In this document: piece by piece, positions 1-11,470 of the stretch
Layout of the letters: each line of letters opens with the position of its first letter
Position numbering within the stretch: the stretch's first letter is position 1
Notes under the pieces: model-generated
Told to the model about the DNA's origin: nothing
The model's input: the letters and a program-made list of their open reading frames with translations, nothing else
The model's database searches: none
Translations under genes and position numbers: made by a program
Assembly (NCBI GenBank): GCA_963210315.1
Contig: OY723295.1
Coordinates: 124,001-188,000, forward strand
Reading direction: 5' to 3'
Length of the DNA: 64,000 nt
Source: Rhynchopus euleeides
Taxonomy: Eukaryota; Euglenozoa; Diplonemea; Diplonemida; Diplonemidae

Positions 1-53
1 TGTGGGAGTGTGACGGGGCGCGGAAGGGCGCGAAGGGGAAGACGAGGAGATGA
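1..53 (+). pseudogene. C-terminal end of a family-B retrotransposon polyprotein (B1), partial
   Basis: Codons read in frame from position 3 to a TGA at 51-53 give a short basic C-terminus matching the C-terminal tail of copy B2 at 29504-29556, differing at the last residue. The rest of the ORF lies left of the window, so intactness cannot be judged. It is followed directly by the characteristic family-B 3' untranslated region. Assignment rests on the near-identical DNA of B2 over the tail and the start of the 3'UTR. Confidence 0.75.
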
Positions 54-1006
54 AGCCCGCAAGGGCAGGTCATCATCCCCTGGAGGGCCGGCTCCTGACT
101 CCGGCCACAACCTCCCCCCCCCCCCCCCCCCAAGGAGGCCGTGTGTTGGCCCAGCAGGTTGTGTGCTAGACACCAGGAGTGTGACCCCCTCAGCTAGGCG
201 GTCGCGACCCCGAGAACAACAACAACACCCCCTCCCCACCCCTCCTTTGATCTTGTCTGATACCCCTTCCCTCACCGCCCCCGCCCCTCCCCTTGACGTT
301 TGTGCATTCCCCCATTTCACATGCCCCCCCCCCCCCTCTTTCCATCCGTCCCTTACTCTATTTATATCCCCCCCCCCCATCCCCTTTCCTCACCACCCCC
401 GCCCCTCCCCTTGACGTTTGTGCATTCCATCATTTCACTGCCCCTTACACTAGAAGCCGCAACAACTGTCCGGATTGCCTCGGCCGCCACTTAACCCAAC
501 AAAACAGCCACTCAGGCACGTTACGGCACCGATAATCCAGGTCATTTGTACAGTATAGATCATTGTGCATGTCTAAACCCCTCCCCACAGTCCACCAGCG
601 CGGTTCGACGGGTCGTCGAGTGCACGTGCCCTCGGAGGCCCGCCGGAGACACGCGCCTTAACTCCCAGCGCCCCATTCTTGAGCTTTTCCGAGCAGGCCG
701 GGTCCGACCTGTCTCCGCCTCATCTTCGGTCCCCGCTTCCCTCACACCCCCTAACGCCTCACCAGGCAGCCACACAGGTTGACGGACAGCGATAGCGAGG
801 TCTCGAGGGCGACTCGGCCGACACCATCCTCCGAGGAGGGAGCGCCTCTCTGATGATCTCGCGACGCTCGCTCCGGTTCTTGCCCTTGTGTTTCGCGTTA
901 CCTTTGCTCACTTGCCAACAGACAGTGCCACGGGATGGAAGTGGGCGGTCTGGGTCTGGAAGGGTGGATGTGTGTCTCAAGGCCTCGTCGAGTTGTGCAT
1001 GGGTGG

Positions 1007-1439
1007 CACCAGCAGAACGTGTGTGAGAGCCACGGCACCACGGACCCCTGTAAATTCGCTCCCTGATTCCACCATTCCCCTCGATTCCGCCCCTCCTCTG
1101 CAGTTCCCTCCCCCAGTTCGAGTGGTTTGGAGGGATGGCCCGCTCGGTCCCGCAAACCGCTCGACAGGGACTGTTTCAACCCTGTTTTTTGCGCGTTCTG
1201 GGCCCTGGACTTTTCGAACGGTCGCCATTTGGGGAGAGACTGTAGAAGAGGTCTGGCCCTTGTTGTTCGAACTTGCCAAGTACACGGCCCTCTAGCCTCT
1301 AGCCTCTGCCACACGTGGCCAACAGCAACTGTGTCGTTGGCTTCCGCCCTGCATGTCATCTCGACAAGCAGCAGACACCCCAAGAGCAGAGGTGGAGAGT
1401 AGCAGTCCCCCGGTTCGCCCCCGGGTACCAAAAAAAAAA
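1007..1439 (+). mobile_element. 5'-truncated family-C 3'UTR insertion with 13-bp TSD
   Basis: This segment is a plus-strand copy of the family-C 3' end seen reversed at 1855-2309. It ends in a ten-base A run at 1430-1439. The 13-bp sequence tgtgcatgggtgg lies on both sides, at 994-1006 and 1440-1452. The same site is uninterrupted in the B copy near 63868-63880, which proves the insertion into B1. This is a typical 5'-truncated target-primed insertion without coding capacity. Confidence 0.92.
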
Positions 1440-1556
1440 TGTGCATGGGTGGTTGGGTGGCGGATGGGAGAGTACAGGCCGTTGAGCCCAGCACGCGTGC
1501 ATGAGAGAGAGAGGGATTTGAGGCCCCCCCGCCCCCAGGTTCCCTGCCCAAAAAAA

Positions 1557-1833
1557 GAAGAAAGCGAAAGAAACACACATGAAAAGATCACACACATCAA
1601 ACGACACGCCAAAAATGGCTCAGCCTCTGGACATCCACTTAGCCAGCGAGGACCACACTGGTGACAGATTGCTCGTACATAACTCCAAAAACGGGGGGCT
1701 TGGTTGCTTCAATAGCATATGGTTGATAGCCGCCAACCGCTTTTGTGTTATGTGCAAGGAACCTGAAGTGGAAGTTGCACATTACACATTGCAATGAATG
1801 CTGAAACACAGAGTGTCACAGGAAACGATCGAG
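1557..1833 (-). repeat. D sequence copy (minus sense)
   Basis: This AT-richer stretch is the reverse complement of about 24104-24378 with few mismatches, including the motif ctcgatcg at its end. It carries no convincing ORF. B1's poly(A) joins it directly at 1556/1557. The next 21 bases (1834-1854) lead to the poly(T) of element C1 and are unassigned. Confidence 0.75.
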
Positions 1834-3611
1834 ATTGTAATCACTTGACCCGCATTTTTTTTTTGGTACCCGGGGGCGAACCGGGGGACTGCTACTCTCC
1901 ACCTCTGCTCTTGGGGTGTCTGCTGCTTGTCGAGATGACATGCAGGGCGGAAGCCAACGACACAGTTGCTGTTGGCCACGTGTGGCAGAGGCTAGAGGCT
2001 AGAGGGCCGTGTACTTGGCAAGTTCGAACAACAAGGGCCAGACCTCTTCTACAGTCTCTCCAAAGTCTCTCCAAGTCTCCCCAAATGGCGACCGTTCGAA
2101 AAGTCCAGGGCCCAGAACGCGCAAAAAACAGGGTTGAAACAGTCCCTGTCGAGCGGTTTGCGGGACCGAGCGGGCCATCCCTCCAAACCACTCGAACTGG
2201 GGGAGGGAACTGCAGAGGAGGGGCGGAATCGAGGGGAATGGTGGAATCAGGGAGCGAATTTACAGGGGTCCGTGGTGCCGTGGCTCTCACACACGTTCTG
2301 CTGGTGCCACTCCGAGTTTGTGGCGAACTTTTTCGGACACCACCGACCCCCCCAAAGGGCAAGACTATTCACACTGTGCAAGACTCTATTAAGGGGGAGG
2401 GGCGGGGGGGGGGACGATCAGATTTGTTTGTTTAGGCGCCGTGGGACCGAATGGACTTTCCGGACCCACGGCTCGAAGGTCAAACTATACACACTGGAAT
2501 CGATGATGATGCTTGGGGGCCTAGGCGCGAGGGGAACGGACGCGGGGGTCCCAACCACCCACCCTAGACGGACTATACACACGACTCTACCGAAGAGGGG
2601 AGGAGGGGGAAGGGGGGGGGAGGAGGTTGCACCCTACGTGCACCGTCCTCTCCCTGCATGAACGCTTCACCTCCGCCGACGGGGCCCCTGGCCCCCTACT
2701 CCGATCACCGCAGCCTGCCTCTCCTGCCCGCCGCCACGGTCCCTACGGTCGCCGCCACCCCTGCCGCCGCCTCTCCCGGCTGCCCACCTGTCGCGGCCCT
2801 GCCTCCCTCCACCCTGGCCGTCGCCCCTCCTGTCCCGGGGGTCCGTCACCCCTCCCCCGCCACGGCCGCCCCGCGGTCGCGCCGCCTCCTCCGGGTGCCG
2901 CTCACGCGTCCGTCTCTTGTCCACCCGGCTGTTCACGCGCTTGCACGCGAAGAACTCCTCCACCCGTGCCGCACTCGCCCCTTCCCGCCTCGAGTTGAAG
3001 TCGGCATCTACCGACCGTCGATCCGCCACCCACTGCTTGTAGACAGCGTGTGCCGTCTCGACCTCCAACTCTGAGCGCCCGTGCTGGCCGAAGAGCTCGA
3101 ACCAGCCTTCTGCCGTCCGAGGGACCCACGCCGCCTCCTTCGCTCCCTCCGCCGCCGCCTTCGCTGCCGAAGGAAACACCATCCTGCCGTCCACCTCTGC
3201 TGGCCCGTCAGACCGACTCCCTGCCCACTTCCCCATACCCGCGCGAGCTGCTGAGATCAGGATCACTGACACTTGGGTGGGTGGCTGTGTTTGTGTTTTG
3301 GGTGCCTCCCGTTGACGTGACCGTGCCCTCGTCGCTCATGCCGTCCACCCCCTCCGACAACTCGTCGTCGAAGGCGATGCCGCCGTCCGCCCCTCGAGGG
3401 AGCTCCATCGTCGATGCTGCTGCCGCTGCCGCCGCTGTCGCTGCCGCTGCTGCCTGCCGAGGGATGGCTGTGGGTCCGTTGTTGGAGCCTTCCCCCAGAG
3501 GTGTCGCCGCTGCTGCCGCCGCCGCCGCCGCCGCACTCGACGGGGTGCCCCCCACGGGAGCTGCCGAAGGGGATGGTGAGGAGTGGGGAAGGGCCGGCGA
3601 GTGCCGGGATG

Positions 3612-3742
3612 GAGTGGGTTGGGATGGAGTAGGTTGAGAAGAAGTAGAGTGGGATGATGTAGGGTGGGATGTAGTAGGTTGGGATGATGTAGTCTGAGAT
3701 GTAGGGTGGGATGTAGTAGGTTGGGATGATGTAGTCTGAGAT
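3612..3742. repeat. Short tandem repeat inside the family-C ORF
   Basis: Repeated blocks of the type tgggatgatgtag and gtaggttgggatg encode a Ser/Thr/Gln/Pro-rich low-complexity linker (SQTTSSQPTTSHPT type) between the C-terminal zinc module and the terminal domain of the C1 protein. The unit is irregular, around 12-15 bp with higher-order repeats. Confidence 0.7.
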
Positions 3743-4984
3743 GCCGTCGGAGGGTGGGTGTTATGGGGTGAAGGGAGGGGGTGGGATGTCGAAGAAGACG
3801 GGTTGTCGAGGTGTGCTTCACCGCACCACCTGTATGTCGCCGGGGACTTGTCGCGGCACGTGAGGCACACTGCCACCCCGCACTCGCTGCATCCCCAGCA
3901 CCCGCGAACGCTCACCGGCGTGGTGCACGCCCCGCAGCTCGTCTGCCAACCGACCTGGAGGCTCATCAGCCGCGCAGCTTCACACCCCCGGACGCGGATA
4001 TCCTGCCCCACTGGGCACGCGTCCACCTCCAGCGCCCACTGCTGCAGCGGCTCGGGCAGGATCACGGGCACAAAGTGGCCCACCGCTGTGCCGTCTGCCT
4101 GTCCCGACTCACCCACAAACGCCACCGCCGCCATCCCTGCCGCCCGCCTCGCTGCGCGCCACACTCTGACCCCCTGGCCCTGCTTCCTGAACGCCAGGAT
4201 GTTGATGCAGAGGGCCCTCGCGAGCCCCCCGAGGACCAGCTCGTCAGCCCACGACTGCAGCCCCGGCCCTGCCCCGCTGCGGCCCATCAGCCGAGCCCAC
4301 GCCTCCGGCGCCCCCTCCACCAGCGCGCGCAGCCCGGCGTGCGACACCACCGCCTCCACTGCTCGCCTCCGCGCCTCGGCCGCTGTCACAATCAGACTGG
4401 CCGGCAGCTGACCGACCACCGCGTCAAACAGGCAGTCGCCCACGGTGTACTCCGCCCGCCACCGCACCTGTCCCTGGAGGGACCCCACCAGGTCCTCGAC
4501 TTCCAAACACTGTGACACATCCGCGGGGGCGGCACTCTGCCACTGGGCGATGAAGGCCGCCACAGGCTCCGTGGCCGACAGCTCCTGCACGCGCTGCCAC
4601 CGGTCCGCTTCCCGCTCTCGCTGCTCGGCTGCTGTGCCCCGCACCGCCCCGGCGGGGGTCACTGGCGGCGCGCCCGATGGAGGAGGTGTGCACCCGTCTG
4701 GTGACGCGGCCGGTGAAGGTGCTGCCGTCGCTCCCGCCCCACCCGCCCGTCGCTTCTTCGGGGCCGCACCCGGCTCCCCTGCCTCCTCGCACACCTCCTC
4801 TTTCACCACCGCCGCCCACCCGCGGGGCCGCCCCGACGCCTGCACCAACCGCAAACGCCCCCTCGGACAAGCGCACGGCAGGTCCTCCCCACCACACGCC
4901 ATGCACGCCGCCTGCATGCACTTACGGCACCGGAGGTGGAGAGACTGCGGCCCCACCTTCTCCCTGCAAATGTGGCAGATCACC

Positions 4985-5155
4985 TTTTTTTTTTTTTTTC
5001 AAATCCCTCTCTCTCATGCGCTCTCTGGGCACAATGGCCTGTGTCTCATCCCATCCACCACCAAACCTCCCAGGCACAACGAGACAAGGTCTTGACACAC
5101 ATCCTCACTTCCCCAGACCCCGACCGCCCTCTTCCATCCCATGACCCAGTCCGAA
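4985..5155 (-). mobile_element. 5'-truncated family-A 3'-tail insertion with 11-bp TSD
   Basis: Sixteen T (4985-5000) precede about 155 bp identical in kind to the minus-strand 3'UTR end of family A. The insertion is flanked by ggcagatcacc (4974-4984) and ggcagatcgcc (5156-5166), an 11-bp TSD with one mismatch. It interrupts the C1 reading frame exactly between the degenerate OTU region and the Cys-rich module; removing it and one TSD copy restores the frame. Its 3' end lies upstream of the usual family-A end, so the RNA was shorter or primed internally. Confidence 0.92.
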
Positions 5156-8100
5156 GGCAGATCGCCCCAGCCTGGCCGGCGAACACCCTCTCCATCGGCT
5201 CCGCAACGGCCGCCTCTGGCCCCGCCGGCAGCTGCGATGTGTCCACCTCCACGTCGACCCGCACAAAACCCCGCCCGTCCGCACACAAAGCGAAGCGTGT
5301 CCGCACCTGCGCCTCCGGCCTCGGCCTGCACACCACTGGCTCCCCGTAGTCCCGCAGGACGAGGATCTCCACACGCAGCACCACTGCCAGCGCCCGCAGC
5401 ACCGCCATGTCCGCCCATGCCTCCTGTGGCACACTGCCATCTGGCAAGCGTGTCGGCGCCCGCATCCGGCAGCTCCATTCCGCAGGATCTGCCACTTCTG
5501 GCCGCAGCTCCGGAGCGTTCAGCACCAACCCGACTGCCTGCCTCCGCGCCTGCTCCAGCGAACACGGCGCGTCACCACCCCTGATGACGGCCTCAACCCC
5601 GTCGACTGCTTGCCCCGTCGGCATTGTGCCCCCCAGCTGCCGCAGCTGGTACCAGGCGGGGAGACTGGCTGCACACCCCTCCTGCAGACACTGCGCTGCG
5701 GTCTTCTCCCCCCGGGTCGCACCTCTTCCGCCACTGCGCCACCTTCACGTCGAAGGCGCGCTCCTCCGCTGGCGGTTCGGGGTCCGGTCCAAACTCCCCC
5801 TCGCTCCCGTCCTCGTCTTCCCCACCTGTGTCATCTGGCGGCACCTCCTCCATCACCACCCCCGGCATCAGGTCCCCGAACTGCACGTACGTCGCAGGGT
5901 CGATCACCGGGGTCGCCTCCAGGCACACCTGCCTGCGTGTTCCCCCTGCCTGAGAGCACAGCTCCCCACACGCCAGGAGGGACAACCCCACCGCCTTCTG
6001 GAACGCCCAGCCCATGCTCCGGGCTGCTTGCTGGGCCAGCCCCACCCTACCCACGCCCAGCCTGGACGCCCCGATCGCCACCAACCTGTTCATGATGGAG
6101 GCCGCGCGCTGCCCCCAGCCTCCAAACAGTTCGATCACAAAGGGCTCAAAGGCCAGCCGACCTCCTCGCACCGCCTCGTCGTCCCGGTACTTGCGGACCT
6201 TGTCCGCTTGCCGACGCGCTGCGGCCCCGCCCACCGTCCGCGCCGCCAACTGGACGTACGACGGCGCCAGAGGATTCACCACCGCGACGTCGATCGCAGT
6301 GACCCTGCCGTCCATGAACCCTTGGCGCAGAGTGACATCCCCTGGGCGCCTCCTGTCCTGCAGCAAGCCGGCGGTTTCCCGCTCCGCACCCAGTCCCACC
6401 TTGCGGGCCATCCCCAGGAGCGCGTCGGCCACTGCCTCGTGCCGCAGCACCGCCCCCCCGCCCTTCTCGCAGAGCGCGGCGTGTTCCCCATGAGGATCCA
6501 GCACCCCGTCTCTCCCACAGCACCCACACCGCTCCAGCGATCCGAACAGCGGCAGCCCCATCCGGAGCCGTAGCACCGCCTGGAAGGCTTGCGCGGGCAT
6601 CGCCTCCCAGCGGCCTGGGCTCCCTGTCAGCCATGCCCCACACCCCCTCAGCAGCTGCGAGTTCAGCCTGGCGCGCGTCGCAGCGTCTGCACCCTCCATC
6701 AGGGCGTTGTACCCTGCCTCCAGGATGCCGAGGGACAGGGTGCGCTGCTCCGGGGCTCTGACTGGGGGTGCATCTGGGTCCACCTGCCACCCCTCTGCCA
6801 CCATCTCGTTGTACGAGAGCGCGGTCCGCCGCCAGCCCTCCGCGTCCCAGACGAAGTTGCGGTCCAGCCTGCGGCAGAGCCCCGCAGTCCCTGCACTCGA
6901 CGCCAGCGCCGCCGCATGCCAGTGGTCCGCGGCCTTACGGACACCGAGGCCGCCGACCCGCACCGGGAGCGACGCCTGCAGCACCGCCTCCTGGGGGAGA
7001 CACTCATCCTCGTACCCCAGGAGCCGTGCGAGGCTCCGCTGGACCCGCGCGTCGTACCTGTCCAGATACTTCGTCGCCCCCGTAGCCCCTATAGCCCGCA
7101 TGAAGAAGACCATACGAGCAAACCCCAGGCACTCCCGCAGCAGGACGAAGGCGGTCTGCGAATCCGACAGCTTGTCCAGCGCGTCCAGCGACCTGACGAA
7201 GACCTTGACCCGAGCCTGCATGTACTCCTCGCACCATGCCGCGTCACCAATGGGGGCTCCGAGCAGCTCGAAGTTGCTCTCCCGGATCCATCGGATGCCC
7301 TCAAGTGGCGATCCCTTGGGCTTCTCCTTCACCTTCAGGCCCCACCCTTCCCATGTCGCGAGGGAGTGACCCGCTATGTCCACCAGCTCACACTTGTCCT
7401 CCCGGACCGTAAGCCCCATGTCCCGGCTGCGCCGCACGATGTGCTCGTACGCTCGGCTCACCGCGTACCCTGAGCCCATCACCACCCCGTCATCGAGGAA
7501 CCACACTGTCCCTTGGACACCCGGGAGTTGTGCCACCTCCTCTGCTATGGGCGCGATCGCCAGGGAGAAGAGCAGCGGCCCCAGGGGGTCCCCCTGCTGC
7601 ACACCACATGCTGACTGCAGGCGTTTATCCCCAAACTGCAGGTTCGTGGGTTGCGTGTAGCACCACGCCACCCACGGCAACATCCCCGGGAACTTCTCCT
7701 CAACCTGCTTCAGGAAGGCTGTGCGATCGACCGCGTTAAACGCGTTCGTGTAGTCGATCTTGAGGATGCACGCGTCCTGGCCCTTGCTCCTCGCAGCGAA
7801 GTTGGCGACCACCGCCGTCGCCGCCTCCGCCCCCTGCCGTACACCCACCCCGACCTGCTTACCCCGAAGGAGAATCGTCTTCGCCTCGTCCCGATGCCTC
7901 GCCGCGATGAGCTTCGCCACCAGGCGCCTGATCGACTCGCCACACGCGATTGGCCGCACATCCGCGTCCCCCTTGCGGAGCGCCGTCAGGCTCGCCCCCG
8001 CCAGCCATGCCCGTGTCGTGTCCGGCGCCGCCCCCCGCGCCAACCCGTTCACCAGATGCGTGAGCGCCGGGAGGGCACGTGCAGTCGGGTGCGCCACCGC

Positions 8101-9955
8101 CGCCTTCAGGTGATCCGGCCTGAGCCCGAGGGAACCCCCTGCGGACCCCGTGGGAAACCCGTTCACCGCCTTCAGCACTTCCAGCGGGGTAAACGCCTCA
8201 CAAAGTGCTGGGTCCACCTTGCCGCACTGCGCCGGCTTCCCCGTCGGGTGTTTCTTCTGGAGCTGCTGCAGCGTCTCGTCCGACTGGGGGGCGACCGCAT
8301 CCGGTGTCAGAGCCTTCACCGCCGCCGACGTGCGGCCCTGCGCCGTCAACTTCTGCACCCGCCCCTGCCAGCGCCGGTGCTCCTCCGTCGGGTCCCCCTG
8401 CCCCGCCGGGGGCCGTGCTGGCTCGCCCCCGGGCTTGCGCTTCCCCGCCTCCGCAGCCCACACCTGGGCGTGCTCCCCCTGGCGCAGCCTCCCGATCAGC
8501 AGCCGCCGCTGGCGGAGCGTCTGGGCCTTGCGCGCCTTGCCCATCCGCTCCTTCCGCAGCGCGAGCTGCGGCACCATGGCGAGCACCCGGTACGCCGCGT
8601 CCGTCTGCGTCGCTGCCGCCTCCCGGCACGCGTCCCGGAAGCACGCCGCCCATTCCCCCTGCAGCTCTCTGGGGACCGCCTCCCACGTCCGCACCCCCGA
8701 CTCGGCGATGCGCCCCCACTCCGGCAGGCCCTCGTAGCGGCCCTGGGCCGCACTCGGCTCCCCCAGCTCCTCGGCCTGCACCTTCGGCTCGCAGGCCCGG
8801 CACACCTCCGCCTGCTTGCGCTTCGAGTCCGTCAGCGCCATCACCGTGCTGCACACCGCACACGTGCGCAGGCCCGACTGCCGCAGCAGCTGCTGCATCT
8901 CCCGGGGGGAGATACCGTCCTCTTCCACATGCTTGTTCATGTGTTTGGTGAGGGACGAGCGCTGTATCGACGACCCGCCCCTCACCAGCGAGCGGGAGCA
9001 CGTGTCGACCGGACACCAGCACTTCGACGTGGCGACCTCGACTAGCTTCCCCGAGATGTCCACCCCGTCGCCTCCCTCGGCCGGCTGCTCTCCCGCGTTC
9101 TGCGCAGTCAGGGTGGTGCGCTTCGCAGCCCGCTTCAGCTCTGCTAGCGCCGTAGCGGACGCAACGACCTTCTCGTAGTGGGTGCTCGCCAGTGCCACCA
9201 CCCGCAGCGGATCCCCCTCCTTCCTGCCCGGTCCCCTCGGCGCTTTGGGGCGCGGCTTCGGGACCGCCCCGATGAGGAGCGTGGGCTGCCCCGGCTGCAC
9301 CACCAGCACCTGGAAGTCCCCCTCACGCGCCGCGAGGTGCAGGGTGAGGTGGTCCATGTGCCTCTCCGCTCGCACCCCGCATAGGTACTCCGCGTATGCC
9401 TCCGGCGACGTGAAGAAGCCCTTGAGGTTGGGCTGACTCGCAGCCAGCGTTGCGATCGCGTCCCGCTCGCTCTGCACCTCCTCCTGCTCGTACCCTAGCG
9501 CCAGGTACCCACAGTCGTGCTGCGACACGTTGGGGACCCGGGATGCTCCGACCGGCAGGATGGCGTCCACCGCCCGCATGCTCTGCCCCTCGCCCCCACC
9601 GCTCAGCGCGTCCGGTGCCAGCGCTACGCAAGCCGCTCCGTCACCGCTCGCATCCCAGACCAGCCGCCCCTTGCCCATCAGCCTCGTCGCCTGCGCTTCC
9701 GACGCAACCGCACAGGCAACCCCCGTCTCCGACGGCGCCAGCACCACCTTGGGGTACCGGCGGAGAGCCTCCCGCGTCTTGGCCCGGTACGTCGGTGCTG
9801 CGTACACCACCGGGAGGTCCCCGCCCTGCACCCACACCACCACACACTCGCCCGCGTCTGCCCAGCGCTGCAACGCGCCGTCTGCCACGACCAGGTTGTC
9901 CCCTGGTACACAGCTTCGTACCCCAGCTGCCTGCAGGACCGGGAGGGCCTCCTCC

Positions 9956-10329
9956 GGTGGCCCGTCTGGCCCGGGGGTTCTCAGTCTCAGGTCGCTTGGA
10001 CCGAGGTCATCTCAGACCTATGGCTTTCAGTCCCCAGTTTCAGATTCAGACCTGCTGATCCAGAACCGCACCCTCTCCTTCCACACCAATTGTATCCACT
10101 GCTCATGGGTCCGAGTGACGACGATAGCAATGACGATGGCTCCATAGCAAAGATGGCTACCACTGTCAAAGCTCATCTGGAACAGAAACTGTCCCAGATG
10201 GAAGTCTCCTGTATAAATACAGGGTTCGGGGTTACCACGAGTGTAACGCAGATACGTGCAGGTGTGTCAAGAGAGTGTGCAGCTCACAGCAGTTCCGCAT
10301 CCTCCTGGTTGCTGAACTCCACAGTCCTA
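9956..10329. other. Unassigned sequence between C1 and A1
   Basis: About 370 bp of moderately GC-rich DNA that is not repeated elsewhere in the window. No ORF with a recognisable domain is present. It holds a TATA-like box at 10212-10219. It could be the remains of the target, the true 5' part of C1, or a fragment of a further element such as an LTR. Nothing in the window decides between these. Confidence 0.4.
10212..10219 (+). promoter_or_regulatory. TATA-box-like motif
   Basis: tataaata lies within gtataaatac, about 110 bp upstream of the start of A1. This is the only good plus-strand TATA match noticed in this GC-rich neighbourhood. It might drive A1 from the flank or belong to a lost element. 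Other A and B copies lack it upstream, so it is not part of the element. Confidence 0.3.
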
Positions 10330-10771
10330 CCAACGATTTCTTAAGCTACAGTTTCTGTACTTCATTGTTTCTGTACTTCATTGTATACACACTCGCGCTC
10401 CCCCCCCCCCTGGTCGGTTGGGTCGGTTGGGTTCTCCCCTCCCCTTTCAAAAACCCATCCCTCTCCCTCCTCTCCCCCATCCCTTTTCCCCTTTCCAAAC
10501 TTCTTCTTGATCTTGCGGGGGGGCAGAGTCGGGAGGGCTGGTTGGGCCAATAACTTCTTCCCAAACAAAAAAACCACTCCCCCTTGGGACGCTTGTCCCT
10601 CGGGCTCTGTTCCCCCCTCCCTTCCCAGTCCCCCCCTTCCCACCCCCGACACACGCGAGCGCGAGTCGCGATGGAGGCGCGAGACGTGCCTGGCCGTGGG
10701 CACGCGAGGAGGCGAGGGCAGTGGGCCCTCATGGCGCTGCTGGTGGCGGCGCTCCCGCCCCCAGCGGGTGA

Positions 10772-10930
10772 GCAGCCCGGGTCGCCCCCGGTAGCGAGGG
10801 AGACGGGGGGGTCGCAGCCCCCCACACGAGTGCAGCCCGGGCCGCCCCCGGTAGCGGCAGAAGCGCGGGGGTCGCAACCCCCCGCACGAGTGCAGCCCGG
10901 GCCGCCCCCGGTAGCGGCGAGAGCAGCAGC
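10772..10930 (+). repeat. 60-bp tandem repeat in the N-terminal coding region of A
   Basis: Units starting at 10772, 10832 and 10892 are 60 bp apart and encode a 20-residue Pro/Ala/Gly-rich unit (QPGPPPVA type). The same unit occurs in A3 and A6, and a related QPGSPPVAGERG motif occurs in the family-B leader region. The repeat follows directly after the hydrophobic leader. Confidence 0.8.
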
Positions 10931-10992
10931 GACGGCAGCGGCGGCGTCGGCAGCGCCGGGGCAGGCAGGGCCGGGGGAGGGTGGGTTCCACA

Positions 10993-11470
10993 TGCGCTCT
11001 CTGGGCACAATGGCCTGTGTCTCATCCCATCCACCACCAAACCTCCCAGGCACAACGAGACAAGGTCTTGACACACATCCTCACTTCCCCAGACCCCGAC
11101 CGCCCTCTTCCATCCCATGACCCAGTCCGAAGGCAAATAAGCGTGAAAGGTAATGCAGAAGGACAAGAATAGCAGTGACGGTGGATCCAGGGAGCCAAAT
11201 TTCCTGGATTACTGGTGCCATGGTGCTCATGGGGGCCAAAACCAGGGCGATCTCCTGTAGGGATGGCACTTTGACGAGGCTCCCTGGGTCCGCCTATCGG
11301 GGGCGCCAAAACGGGCAACGACGGGGGTAAAAAGGGATGAGGCGGGAGGGCACCTGGAGGGGGGACCCGTGACCTGGCAGAGAAGGTAACGAAACGCGGG
11401 GCAGAGGGGCATGCAGTGACGGCGGTGGGTCCTGTGAGTTGGGATGCCTATTCCCTGGGTTGAAAAAAAA
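10993..11470 (+). mobile_element. 478-bp inverted family-A 3'UTR fragment with short poly(A) and 9-bp TSD
   Basis: The segment is the reverse complement of family-A 3'UTR (about 18650-19120), yet it ends on the plus strand in gttgaaaaaaaa. The 9-bp sequence ggttccaca flanks it at 10984-10992 and 11471-11479; A3 and A6 have one copy at the empty site. An antisense body with a sense poly(A) end is the signature of twin priming (5' inversion) in which the sense part is only the tail. It destroys the A1 reading frame. Confidence 0.85.

Larger units (their letters stand above)
1..1556 (+). mobile_element. 3' end of family-B LINE (B1): 3'UTR and poly(A)
   Basis: The sequence after the stop codon at 51-53 matches the 3'UTR of other B copies (29557-30146, 47708-48587 reversed, 63166-64000). 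It is C-rich, with long C runs near 115-130 and 325-380. It ends in the A/B-shared 3' segment and seven A at 1550-1556, where the normal tail is shortened, so polyadenylation or priming occurred upstream of the usual end. A 433-bp fragment of a family-C element is inserted at 1007-1439. The tail abuts a D sequence (1557 onward), so B1 probably landed in D. No other gene is visible here. Confidence 0.8.
2667..9888 (-). pseudogene. Family-C polyprotein: OTU-like, zinc finger, RT, endonuclease, two further OTU-like domains (frameshifted)
   Basis: Read from about 9955 leftward. An N-terminal OTU-like domain has its Cys box near 9511-9540 (QHDCGYLA) and a later STHYEKV. C2H2 and C4 zinc fingers lie near 8800-9030. 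The RT carries IDYTNAFNAVD (about 7736-7766), GVQQGDPLGPLLF and WFLDDG (about 7486-7503). A CCHC knuckle (about 6475-6535) and a restriction-like endonuclease (RRPGD...AIDVAV, about 6285-6355) follow. A frameshift near 5690-5720 moves the frame into a degenerate OTU-like region (5046-5624). After the insertion at 4985-5155 the same frame resumes with a Cys-rich module, an OTU-like domain (VGDCLFDAV, about 4430-4450; HFVPV, about 4070) and another Cys-rich module. A second frameshift near 3230-3270 leads to the C-terminal domain ending at 2667. The 9888 codon is GTG, and the true start is not visible. The copy is non-functional. Confidence 0.8.
1855..9955 (-). mobile_element. Family-C LINE (C1), decayed, minus strand
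   Basis: Ten T at 1855-1864 are the poly(A) tail of a minus-strand element. The 3'UTR runs from 2666 down to 1865 and matches the separate copy at 1007-1439. The coding region occupies 2667 to about 9955 and is broken by two frameshifts and one insertion. The 5' end is not defined: the shared A/B 5' leader is not found here, so C1 is probably 5'-truncated near 9955 or has a different leader. No clear TSD pairs the left flank (ending gacccgca) with the right side. The end coordinate is approximate. Confidence 0.75.

Noticed and set aside
1400..1440. tRNA-like B-box resemblance (ggttcgccccc) at the family-C 3' end
   Set aside because: No matching A box or cloverleaf is visible, and the same segment is simply the conserved C 3' terminus before poly(A).
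9956..10329. Possible solo LTR
   Set aside because: There is a TATA-like box, but no second copy, no TG/CA ends with a TSD and no primer-binding site could be shown.
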